Shown here in pieces: positions 34,212-43,103 of a DNA stretch of 64,000 bases. The stretch comes from Chara braunii (Eukaryota; Streptophyta; Charophyceae; Charales; Characeae). Numbering within the stretch: position 1 is the first letter of the stretch; each line of letters starts with the position of its first letter. The position numbers and the translations under genes are program-made. Under the pieces are notes generated by a model. That model was not told where the DNA came from, searched no databases, and saw only the letters and a program-made list of their open reading frames with translations. Where the stretch lies: the NCBI GenBank assembly GCA_003427395.1, contig BFEA01000053.1, positions 1,865,278-1,929,277 on the forward strand, read 5' to 3'.

Positions 34212-34634
34212 ATGCCTGAAGCACGTAGGGGACAGGGAAGAGGAAGAGGAGGGAGAGGGGGTAAAGCCCGGAAGGTTCCGCCGGTCCGTGCACGGCGTGA
34301 CTACGGTTCTGAGGAGGAGGAATAAGATATACGGGGTTGTGGAGCGCACTCACGGTCTTATCCACGCCACCCACTCTCCGCATGGTACGAAAGGACTCCA
34401 TCCCCAGAAAAGATGGAGTACTTCCGAAAGAAGTTTGAAGCACGCTATGGCGCGCCCAGCACTTCCTCCCCTCCTTACTCTCCCAGAGCTCTTATCACCC
34501 CCACGGTGAGTAGAGCCCTAGTGCCCGCTCGGCCACAATCTATCCCTTGCGCAGTTCCCTCATCTTCTCACTCCAATAGCTGTATTATTCTCCGCATTTT
34601 CTTTCTTCTCTCTCTGCTTCAGATTGAACTCATG
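34212..34634 (+). pseudogene. antisense RGG-rich reading frame inside the retrotransposon
   Basis: On the strand opposite gag-pol an ATG at 34212 opens a frame starting MPEARRGQGRGRGGRGGKAR, then an acidic SEEEE. A TAA at 34323-34325 interrupts it, and the same frame goes on through SAWYERTPSPEKMEYFRKKF and a Pro/Ser-rich part to 34505. Exactly there a strong donor, ACG|GTGAGT, occurs. A matching acceptor, TCTCTCTGCTTCAG, ends at 34622, so a 117-base intron fits. RGG boxes usually bind RNA; the function here is inferred only. Antisense frames downstream of pol are known from some plant Ty3/gypsy lineages. Confidence 0.45.
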
Positions 34635-34924
34635 GTAATCTTCTATATCCTATGCAGGCGTGACTTTTTTTCAGCCTTCTGAATCCGCTTCCCTCTTCAA
34701 GACTTTCAACTCATGTATCACTCATAGCGTCCCTGGCTTGAGAGTTTGAACACCTTGAGGCCGGGGATGCAGGTTCCTTGTGAATCAGGCCGCTTGTCGG
34801 CCACCAAACAAATATAAGAAGGATTATGTTTTCATTTTCTCGGTTGCAGCTGGTTCTGACCTCTTGTTATTATGAGGTCTGTTCTTACTCTGAACTGTAC
34901 AACAGAGAAAGGTTACCTTGACTT

Positions 34925-35356
34925 TCACTTCAACTGAAAAATCGAAACATCATTCGTATGATACCAATATCCTCGGTACTCATCCCGTCCGCCATCTTGG
35001 GGGTAAGGCATACTAAACCCTTTTCCTGTTTTCCGGCCAGAGTGATACCTTCTCAACTTTTCATGTGACTCAGGGGATACCAAACCCTGTTTTCTTTCTC
35101 TGGTTTGAGTGAGGCATCTCCTCAACTTCTCAGATAGAAAGAAAGGGATACCAAACCCTTTTCCTTTTCTCTGGTCATGAAACTTCAGATTAGTCTTTAT
35201 ACACCTGCAAAACAGCAAGTCCCACAGACAACAGACTACGCCCCAGCAAGCAGGCTCCCCGACAGTTATCAGACAAGCACAAGTAAACAAAATAAAACCC
35301 AGAATAAAATAAAATAATAATAAAATAATAAAATAATAAAATAATAGACACAACAA
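34925..35356 (-). CDS. sense post-pol open frame with 22-24-residue repeats
   Basis: 143 codons on the gag-pol strand, after pol. The N-terminal part is hydrophobic and AT-driven. The C-terminal half has a repeated unit: GKGFGIP..SEKLRRCLTQTR, then QGLVSP..HEKLRRYHSGRK, then GKGFSMPYP. At the DNA level the unit is about 72 bases and contains GGGATACCAAACCCTTTTCC on the + strand. The repeats stay in frame, which supports translation at some time. No known family. Confidence 0.35.
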   Translation of the reverse strand: MLCLLFYYFIILLLFYFILGFILFTCACLITVGEPACWGVVCCLWDLLFCRCIKTNLKFHDQRKGKGFGIPFFLSEKLRRCLTQTRERKQGLVSPESHEKLRRYHSGRKTGKGFSMPYPQDGGRDEYRGYWYHTNDVSIFQLK

Positions 35357-36839
35357 AAACGATTCCTTACTCCCAAGAGCTTATTGATTGCCTTGGTTTC
35401 GGCCCACCACTGGCCAGGAATGACGGACGTCCCGTCAGTCTGACATACCTCATTCGGCCCGCCTCAGGCCAGGACTAGTCAGACCATTTGTCTTGACAGC
35501 CCCTTTTGACCTGCCTCCAGGTCAGGACCAGCATACCCACTACTCGAGTATGGCAGCCCTTTAACACTCTCGCCAGGACACCCAGACTATAGCGGGTCTG
35601 GTCACCCTATGACAGTAGACGTCCCGTCAGTCAAACTGTCCCGAACCCGGATTTGACCACTGTGGTCGGGGACCAGCTCACCCACCAGTTTTTGGCCAAG
35701 GGCGCTGGCTGCCCCGCCCAGGTTTTTGAACGTAGGACCCGGTCTAACTACGATTCAAGGCTCTGGCTGACCTTACGGGATTGCATCCTCTGACTGCGGT
35801 AGGGTTTCAGCCAACCCCTTTCGACTTCACAGGCCGGACCCCCGGAGCCTTAGCCTCAGTCGACTACGAAATTTGACACTCGCGTCGGGGGCCTGCTGAC
35901 CCCACCAGATTGCAACCTACTGCGATATAGCTCTGGCTGGCCCCGACAATCAATGCATCCTTAGGTTAGAGAAGACCCCAGACACAAACAATGAGACAAG
36001 CATATCATAACCCACAAGCAGACTGTCCATGCCCCACAACAAGACAAACATTTATCAAGAGACGTCCCTTCAGTCTCAAGAGGCATTGAACAACAACATG
36101 ATAATCAGCACCAAGCCCTTACCAGAGACCTCCCTTCAACCTCAAGAAGGATGCTCAATGCTGGCCCCAGAGAGGTCTCTTCCCTCAACTGGGAATTTCT
36201 TTTCCAAGAGACGTCCCGTCAGTCCCAAGGAAATACTGAAATGCTGATTTCAGAGAGGTCCCTTACCTCATCTGAGTGAAGACAAGAAGCTTCGTCATGA
36301 GATACGAAGCCTCTCCACTGACATCTCTCAGTCAGGTAAAATTGGACTTCCTTATGTCTGTCCTCATCTGAATTTCTTAGATGGACAACTCAGTCAAGAG
36401 ACACGAAGTCCTTCTGCTGACAACTCTTAACCAGACAAAACTGAACTCCTTTATGCCCATCATGCTTTTCTCTTTATCATAAGAATATTACTGATTACAT
36501 CTCTTGATGTGCCACAACCATGAGTTCTCTGATCTTGACACTGCGTCAATGCTCAATGGAAGACTGTATCTCACAGTTATCCCCGCTCTCAGGGACTTGA
36601 GACTCATGAATCGACTGTAGCATTGCATCAAAGACATAGTCTTATTAACTTTGTTACTTGCTGAAACAGAAAATCAACTGGCATGCAGAAGGTTTGAGAT
36701 GTTGAATTGACCAAGCATGAACGATTACAGTCCGCTGAAAATTCAGCCTTGTTGTCTCATTGTCTCACTGTACGTTTCTCTCAGTTCTCTGGAACTGTTT
36801 TCTCACTTGGATGACTAACCTTTCTTTCCTCTCTTTGAG
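35357..36839. other. non-coding 3' internal region with a repeated GACGTCCCGTCAGTC motif
   Basis: GACGTCCCGTCAGTC stands at 35426, 35618 and 36210, with close variants at 36061 and about 36127. The stretch 35400-35950 is GC-richer than its surroundings. A second imperfect direct repeat (GAGA(T/C)ACGAAG and CTGACA(A/T)CTCT) lies at 36300-36450. No gene. Confidence 0.55.
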
Positions 36840-37116
36840 GTCACTGTAGGGATCAAATCAGGATCTCTGAAAATAAACTTACGAAGTCTTGACTCTGATA
36901 CCATGTCGTGAACCCTGGACCCATTCATCTCCGAAATCTCATAAACTTTGTTTTCTGCCTCTCCTGTGATTCTGTAAGGACCTCCAATCGCTTAGTCCAC
37001 TGAGTCTCAAGAAAACTATCGAACAGAAGAACAACGTCACCAACTTTCAGTTTCTCTTTTCTTATATATCTTTTCTTGTTCCATCTTTCTTGATCGGATA
37101 ATCTGCTGGATGTCAT
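36840..37116 (-). pseudogene. integrase C-terminal end with GPY/F-like module
   Basis: 37116-36985 reads RYIRKEKLKVGDVVLLFDSF then TQWTKRLE. After a frameshift the adjacent frame continues GGPYRITGEAENKVYEI and VHDMVSESRLRKF. A basic K-x-G-D-x-V-L-L segment followed by GPY is the GPY/F module of Ty3/gypsy integrases. No chromodomain signature follows. It completes the integrase encoded just upstream. Confidence 0.65.
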
Positions 37117-37158
37117 TCTCCCTGCAGCATCTATTACTGTCCGGTCAACTTCTGATAT

Positions 37159-38343
37159 TTATCTCATTCTGATCTGGAGGAGCTCTGAAATAGAATAGTC
37201 TTTGTCACTTTCTTGACTCGACCATGTCTTGACAATGTTCTCAATAGGTAGCGTAGCATATCGGTCATACCACATAGTAAATGGTGCATAATTAGTAGTT
37301 CTCTTGACTGTGATGTTGTCAACATATACAGCAACTCTCGACGTTTTTGGCCAGTTACTGAGATTTCTTTCACACCACTTGGCCAATGAGTCTTTCAAAG
37401 TTCTGTGACCTTTTTCAACAGGTGCATTCGCTTGAGAATGGTAAGTAGTCACATACCAAATTCTGACACCCAATCTAAGAGTGGTCCTTCTGATAATCTT
37501 ATTTGTGAACTATGATCCTCTGTCTGAGACAAATTCTCTGATAAAAGGATACCTGGGATAGACTTCTTTAATCCAGTCAGCCACTTGCTCGGCTGTCTTC
37601 CTTTTCAAAGTTTTTGCCTCAACATATCCGGAGAAGTTATCTCTCATGTTCAGTATATATCTCATTCCGCTCTTGCTTAAAGGCATGGTGATGGGATCTA
37701 AATGAACTCTGCTTCCTCGTTCTACCAGAATAGTTGGGAATAAAAGTTGAATCATTCTCGTGATAGACCTCTTCTGACATAACACACATGATTTACAAAA
37801 TCTGAAAATCATGTCTCTCATGTCAGGCCAAAAGTAGAGTTTGACAGTCTTAGAGTAGGTTGCCTCAGCAGCCATGTGGCCACCAGTTACCCCCTCATGT
37901 AAAGCAGCAATTATCTCTAACTGTCTCTCCTTACCACAAACCACCCTCAGTGGAGGTAGGCCTCCCTTATCATCCACAAAGAGATGTCCTCTTTTTAGTC
38001 TGAATTTATTCCTTGAATTGTTACAATAATATTCCTTTAGCTGCTCCTTTTCCATCTTCTTACCAATCTCTTGATAACTTTCATCATATTCTTCAAAAAT
38101 AAAAAATATATTTTCCTCCTTCTTTTCGCTTTCTTCTTCTTCCTTTTTACCAGAACTTTTCTCGATTTCATGAGCAGCCACTGCTGCTACGTTAACTTTA
38201 GCATGGCTCATCCTCTTCTTCTTTCTCAAGAATCGACTCATAAACAAAGGCATTAGGAATCTCTTTCTAGTTGTATCTCTCTTCAGACCACAAACTCTAC
38301 TTATAGGAGCGTGGTACTTCATAATCTTCATCATTTTTCTCAT
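37159..38343 (-). pseudogene. retrotransposon integrase (zinc-binding and catalytic core)
   Basis: The order is an acidic/basic linker, then the HHCC zinc module (HEGVTGGH..CKSCVLCQK, about 37900-37770). The catalytic core follows: the first Asp in HLDPI (near 37700), NFSGYVEA, the second Asp in EFVSDRGS (near 37520), and the Glu in HSQANAPVEKGH (near 37415). A TAG stop at about 37508 falls where a Gln is expected after SDRGS, splitting the core in two frames-in-register pieces. The enzyme would insert the cDNA copy in the nucleus. It is inactive as it stands. Confidence 0.8.
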
Positions 38344-38410
38344 TCAAAAAATTATCAACATAGGAAGATTCTTCAATCGTTCCGTTTACCTCTTCTTCTT
38401 CTTCTTTTCT

Positions 38411-39001
38411 TCACTCAATCCGGCTTAGACCATCTGCTCTGTTCTTCTCAGTGACAATCTTTTCCAACTTAAAATCATACGTCCAGATGAAAGTTATCCA
38501 CTTGCTGACTGTTGGATCTACCTGTTGGTGCTTTTTCATGGCACATATCACAGCAGACGCATCAGTCCTCAAGATGAATCTCCTCCCTAGTACGTAGTGC
38601 CTGAAGCACCTGAGGCTATGGATAATTGCCAACAACTCTTTTCTTAATTGAGTATAACCTCTTTCTGTAGAATTGAAAGTTCTATTATCAAATCTCAGAG
38701 ACCTTTCTTTCTCATTTTCATCTTTCTGAATGAGCACACCACCCAGAGCAACTTGTCCTCCATCGGCCTCAATGATGAAGGGTCTTGCCTCCTCATCATC
38801 ATAAAATGACACTCCCATCACTACACGACCATCTTTTAGTTTTTCCTGCAGAGTTTCTGCAGCAGCTTGTCTTTTATCATTCCACACTAAGTTAGCCCTT
38901 TGCCTTACCATCTCCCTCAGAGGCTCTGCAAGGGTAGCAAAATGAGGAATAAAAATCCTCCTGAATTCACAGACACCCAAAAAGCTTCTGACATTTGTCA
39001 C
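38411..39001 (-). pseudogene. RNase H domain of the pol polyprotein
   Basis: It begins with the RT-connection segment VRSFLGVCEFRRIFIPHF and continues with FIIEADGGQVALGGVLIQ, a TQLRKELLAIIHSLRCFRHY block, RTDASAV and NRADGLSRIE. These are the conserved blocks of Ty3/gypsy RNase H, which removes the RNA template during cDNA synthesis. It directly follows the RT, with one stop between them at about 39018. Confidence 0.8.
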
Positions 39002-39019
39002 TCTCTTGAGAGGTAGAGG

Positions 39020-39787
39020 TCAGTTTAAGATTTTGTCTATTTTTTTTGGGTCATGACTCCTACCCTTGAAGAAACATTTGAAACCCAAGATGATCATCTC
39101 AGGTTGGAAGAGAAGAGACTTTGGTCCACTGGCAGTCAGGCTATATTTTTGAAGTCTATCTAAAACCATTTTCACTCCTTCATCATGTTCCCAAACAAAC
39201 TTTCTGACTCCACCCCCGACCAATGTCTCATCCCTTACCAGGGGTCCTTTTACAGGATTGTCATCAATATAGGGGCTGGTTATTTCAGGGAAAATATCTT
39301 GCATGACTTGGATCATATCCCTTTTAACCACTGTCACTCTGTTAGTCCAACCCTGAGGTAGCACACACATTTGAATGAGCCATCTTGTCGTGTGCATGAC
39401 AGTCATGGGTCGGTTATTGGGATCAATGAGAAACTGATCATAGCCAGAATACAAGTCAACTAGGGAATAAATGCATTGTCCAGCAAAAGATTCAGAGAGT
39501 AGATCATCATTTGGCAGACTACCTGCATCACGTACCGTCACAGGTTTCCAAAAGCAAAACAAGTGGTTAGCATACGGTCCGTCGACAGGTTCAGCAAAAT
39601 TAGATGCAATTTTATTGTCAAGATACTTTACAACCTCTGGTTCTTTTTTTAGGGTGTACTTAGTCGGCCTATCATTCCATGGAACATGATCAACTGTCCA
39701 GATTTTGATCATCTTGATCATATCCACATCCAACCGTCCTCTATCTTCATCATTAAAGGAAAATGCACCAGAGAAGTCCTGACACAT
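39020..39787 (-). pseudogene. reverse transcriptase of the pol polyprotein
   Basis: Blocks in order: an N-terminal DRGRLDVDMIKMIKIWTVDH region, ASNFAEPVDGPYANHLFCFW, IYSLVDLYSGYDQFLID (block with the first catalytic Asp), LPQGWTNRV, and the active site SPYIDDNPVKG (YIDD, near 39265). After this come SLTASGPKSLLFQPEMIILG and the thumb. The segment between KPVTVRDAGSLPN and the first Asp is somewhat divergent. The catalytic motifs are intact, but the polyprotein is broken elsewhere. Confidence 0.85.
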
Positions 39788-40263
39788 CTTGAAGATATAT
39801 TATTTCTCTTTAGGCAGGATAAATTGATCCGAGTCTATCTTCATTGTCTCAAACCTCGCTCTGGTGACTCTATTCCTCAATTTTACAGATTCTCTCAGTG
39901 CTTTAATAATCTCCCTCTCCTTTTTCAATGCTATGTCATAATCATTTTCTATTAGGACTACCACCGGGTTTTTTTTTACCCCATTAGGCTTGTATTTTTT
40001 TTTTGACTCAGTGGCTATTTTCCTAAAAAAGCGTGAGTCGATGCAAATTTTAGTTACATCTTACCACCTTTAGCAGTCTCTACGGTCTTCTTAAAAGCTT
40101 CAATTTGTACATCTTCATCCTCGAGATTGCCAATAGTTTTTATCATTTTCGAAACTTGATTAATACCCACTGAAATCTCTTCTTTTGCCTCTTGTTTTCT
40201 TTCTTCTCTTAGTCTCTTAATCCTTTCAGTATACTCTTCTCTTTTGATTGAATTAGCAGACAA
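39788..40263 (-). pseudogene. linker between protease and RT, coiled-coil rich
   Basis: 40263-40054 is open and highly charged (RIKRLREERKQEAKEEIS). After a short broken part the frame resumes with VVVLIENDYDIALKKEREII and leads through one TAA at about 39800 into the RT frame. It has no catalytic motif. Confidence 0.55.
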
Positions 40264-41136
40264 TTAATGTTTGAAATCACTTTTTGAGCAGACCATAAAG
40301 GTTTGTTCCTGAGAAGTCTTAGGATCTTGTAGACCGATCCAAGATGACCCCTCATGACTGAAAAATTGGACCGCCTCCATCCTATGCAGGAATGAAGTCC
40401 CCAAGATACAATCATGGTCCAGTTCCGGCGCTACAAAACTCAGCATTTCCACAGTCATGGTGCCAACTCTGATAGGCAGGTTATCAATAAATTCTGCTAC
40501 AAAGATTTCCCCTGCAATATTACTCAGTATATTTTTCGAAGGTCTATCAATAGATAAATTACAAGTTTCCAGTGTTCTTCGTGAAATGAGTATCATCTCT
40601 GCCCCAGAGTCCACTAAGTTCAGAATCTTCACTTGATTAATACGAATGGTCAGGTGTCCACAACCCATAGTTGTAAATCTCATCTTGCAACCTGACAATG
40701 ACCTATTCACCTGACTGGGAAAAACTGATCCCGAGTAATTAACTTCTAATTTCTTCTTCTCAATCAATTTTTTCAGTTTCTCTCTAAGTTTGGATGTTAG
40801 AATCATTGTTTCCTTGAAGGACAGAGTCACTTCAGTCTCTTCCAACATTTTAAAAATTTCATCAGAAATCACTGTCTCATCTTCCAAATCACTTTTGAGA
40901 AAGAATTTTCTATTTCTTCCTTGTTCATTCTTTCTATAGGTATGTTCTGGTTCTAAATCATCAAGAATATTAATCAGTGGCTCCTCGGTCTTTCTTCTTT
41001 TATTTTCCTCTATCATCTGAGGCGTCATGCGTGTCTGAAGGTTTCTCACTTCACCAAGCGTGACACTGGGTTCCATGACGAGCTCTGAAGGTAGATCATC
41101 ATCAAAGGACATCATGTTTGCCAGAAAATGAACCAT
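40264..41136 (-). CDS. retroviral-type aspartic protease region
   Basis: 290 codons without interruption. The N-terminal half is acidic and helical (VTLGEVRNLQTRMTPQMIEE and SFKETMILTSKLREKLKKL). The protease core follows: LNLVDSGAEMILISRRTLE with the catalytic DSGA at about 40600-40613, then a flap-like region and CILGTSFLHRM, the usual I-L-G motif. The protease would cut Gag and Pol. The frame itself is intact, while its neighbours are not. Confidence 0.8.
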   Translation of the reverse strand: MVHFLANMMSFDDDLPSELVMEPSVTLGEVRNLQTRMTPQMIEENKRRKTEEPLINILDDLEPEHTYRKNEQGRNRKFFLKSDLEDETVISDEIFKMLEETEVTLSFKETMILTSKLREKLKKLIEKKKLEVNYSGSVFPSQVNRSLSGCKMRFTTMGCGHLTIRINQVKILNLVDSGAEMILISRRTLETCNLSIDRPSKNILSNIAGEIFVAEFIDNLPIRVGTMTVEMLSFVAPELDHDCILGTSFLHRMEAVQFFSHEGSSWIGLQDPKTSQEQTFMVCSKSDFKH

Positions 41137-41157
41137 CTCATTGGAATGAGATTCTAC

Positions 41158-41853
41158 TTATTCAGGAGGACTCTGAGAAGTAGGATTCCCTTCCAATGGA
41201 GGTTCGCTTGTAGGAGCCTCGCCAAACACACACTCTGTTAATGTTAAAGGTTGCAGGGACAACTCAGTTGTGGTATGAGGATCACTTATTTTCTGTACTA
41301 ATTCATTAGGCAACTCATCAATGAGAAAATGAACACTCACATTAGTCTTTCTTTTCTTCTTCGTCTTCATCTTTTCATCATGTTTACGAGCAAGAAGTCT
41401 CATACCTCCTGGATGTCTGGGGTCCAACTTGTTTCATGAGCTGTCACAGACATGGCCCATTGCATCCTTCTTTGTCACCCCACTCCTTACATCCTCCTCA
41501 AAAGGCCTTCAGTAGGTGGTAGTGTGACCCTCTTCACCACAATAGTAGCAGACAAAACTCTTCTTAGGACGGTCATGACGGTCATCATACTTCCTCCTTT
41601 CTCTGTTTCCTCTGTCACCATTCTTTCCATTTTTTTTTTGTCTAGAAGAGTCTCCCTTCTTACCATAGCCTTCATCGTCATCATCATCATCATCATTCTC
41701 TTCACTCTCAGCTTTTTTCTTTCCTCTGTCATCCACAACATGGTTTGCAGGCCTTGCAGGCATAAAGTTAACCACCACTTTCTGAAGAATATTATCAGCA
41801 CTTAGATTATTCCCTCTATTCATACCATTCTCAGTCTTCCAATCCTTGGCCAA
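41158..41853 (-). pseudogene. Gag C-terminal region with CCHC zinc knuckle
   Basis: The frame 41853-41509 is polar and acidic and ends SFVCYYCGEEGHTTTY, then TGA (41511-41509). The knuckle pattern C-x2-C-x4-H-x4-C needs a Cys exactly where the TGA stands, so a single base change from a Cys codon would explain the stop. Reading on in the same frame gives further coding-like sequence joined to 41427-41158 (basic KKRKTNVSVHFLIDELPNEL). The knuckle would bind the RNA genome. Confidence 0.7.
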
Positions 41854-41874
41854 TGTACTGATCTGGTCTAGTGA

Positions 41875-42435
41875 TCATTTTTTATGAGAAACTGTCAGTA
41901 GAGTTCTTACAATTGCAACTATTCCGTCCCATCTGAGAGGGTAGTGTTGAGCTTGATTGAGAATTATCTGCCTTTCAGTATCAGTAAAGTTTGTTAAAAA
42001 TATATGGCATCTCTGAGCTTCGTCCAAATATGGAATTATTCTTGCAGTTCGAATGAAGGTCTGAAGAAAAACATTAAAAGTGTCATATTTAGCTCTTATG
42101 ATGTTGAGTAAATCCTTGGTGGTAGTCGGAACGGAGTCCTTCTCAAATTCCTTTTTCATTTTCTCTTTGACTTTTTCCCATGTAGTTGTCCCTTTCATTA
42201 GTTCCTGAACAGTCAATCTTGAGTCAGTATCACAATAAGATAGGAGGTGCTTAAGCCGTTGCTTATCAGTCCAGCCATAACTGAGGTCAAATAATTCATA
42301 CCCGTCCAGTAAATCATTCACTGGAACCACTCTTAAACATGGAATCCTCTCATCTGGCCGTTTTGCTCTTGCAATGTCTAACACTCCTTTTATAGTGTCA
42401 ACTTTCTCAACCAATTCCCGTGTAACCCCAACCAA
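41875..42435 (-). CDS. Gag capsid-like region
   Basis: 187 codons open, all-alpha in character: LRVVPVNDLLDGYELFDLSY, WTDKQRLKHLLSYCD, WEKVKEKMKKEFEKD, FNVFLQTFIRTARIIPYLDE and ILNQAQHYPLRWDGIVAIVR. A stretch with W, then K-x-M-x-x-E-F, followed by helices, is typical of retrotransposon capsids. Its position just before a zinc knuckle supports the call. The start is uncertain, because upstream coding continues in another frame. Confidence 0.65.
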   Translation of the reverse strand: MVGVTRELVEKVDTIKGVLDIARAKRPDERIPCLRVVPVNDLLDGYELFDLSYGWTDKQRLKHLLSYCDTDSRLTVQELMKGTTTWEKVKEKMKKEFEKDSVPTTTKDLLNIIRAKYDTFNVFLQTFIRTARIIPYLDEAQRCHIFLTNFTDTERQIILNQAQHYPLRWDGIVAIVRTLLTVSHKK

Positions 42436-42639
42436 GGTCTGTTAATTGGTCCCTGCAGATAAACTCGGTCTTCCTCATCCCGCCATTTTGACCATAGATT
42501 TTCCCGGATATTTTCTTCTTTCTTCCTGTCACTCTTGCCCTCTTCTTCCTTGCCCTTCAATCTCTCACTCTTCTCGCAAGGGATATAGGCTCGTTTCTTT
42601 CTTCGCTTGTCTACTCTATCCCTTGAGAATTTTGTACAT

Positions 42640-43103
42640 ATAGAGTATAAGCAATAATGGATTGGGTAGTGATCAAGGGCAATGCAATTTTTCTCAGTCT
42701 TCCAATGTAGTCTTCAATCAACTATTTTTCATCATCCCTACTTAGTCTTCTATCATACCCTTTTATAGTACCCCGAATCATAAAATATTGAGTCAGGTCT
42801 ATAATCTCATAATCAAATTGCATCGCTTACGGTCCACTGTTGATTCTTCTTGCAAGAGAACTCGTCCCCGAGAAATGTGGTATGATACTCTCTCCGCAGT
42901 TCCCACTTTTACCACTTTTAATAAATAGTTTGTCTCAGTCTGATCAGTAACAGTTCTCAGGGCAGAATCTCTCATTCGGTCAAAGAAAACATGCAAGAAC
43001 TCAAACTCATCCCGGGTAGAAATGTTTCTACCAGAGATCCGAAGAGTCCCCTCTACCTTGATTATTTTACCTTCCTACACAACGCCTAGTGTCAACTGTT
43101 CAG
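42640..43103 (-). pseudogene. coding segment between the tandem domains and Gag
   Basis: Minus-strand reading gives FLHVFFDRMRDSALRTVTDQ and VSYHISRGRVLLQEESTVDR to 42799. After a frameshift it reads IIDLTQYFMIRGTIKGYDRR then LPLITTQSIIAYTLYV. It could be the N-terminal part of Gag or a further diverged copy of the upstream domain; I cannot decide. At least one stop and one frameshift are present. Confidence 0.45.

Noticed and set aside
36840-37116. Chromodomain at the integrase C-terminus
   Set aside because: Only the basic segment and GPY/F-like motif are visible, and the conserved aromatic cage residues of a chromodomain are not seen.
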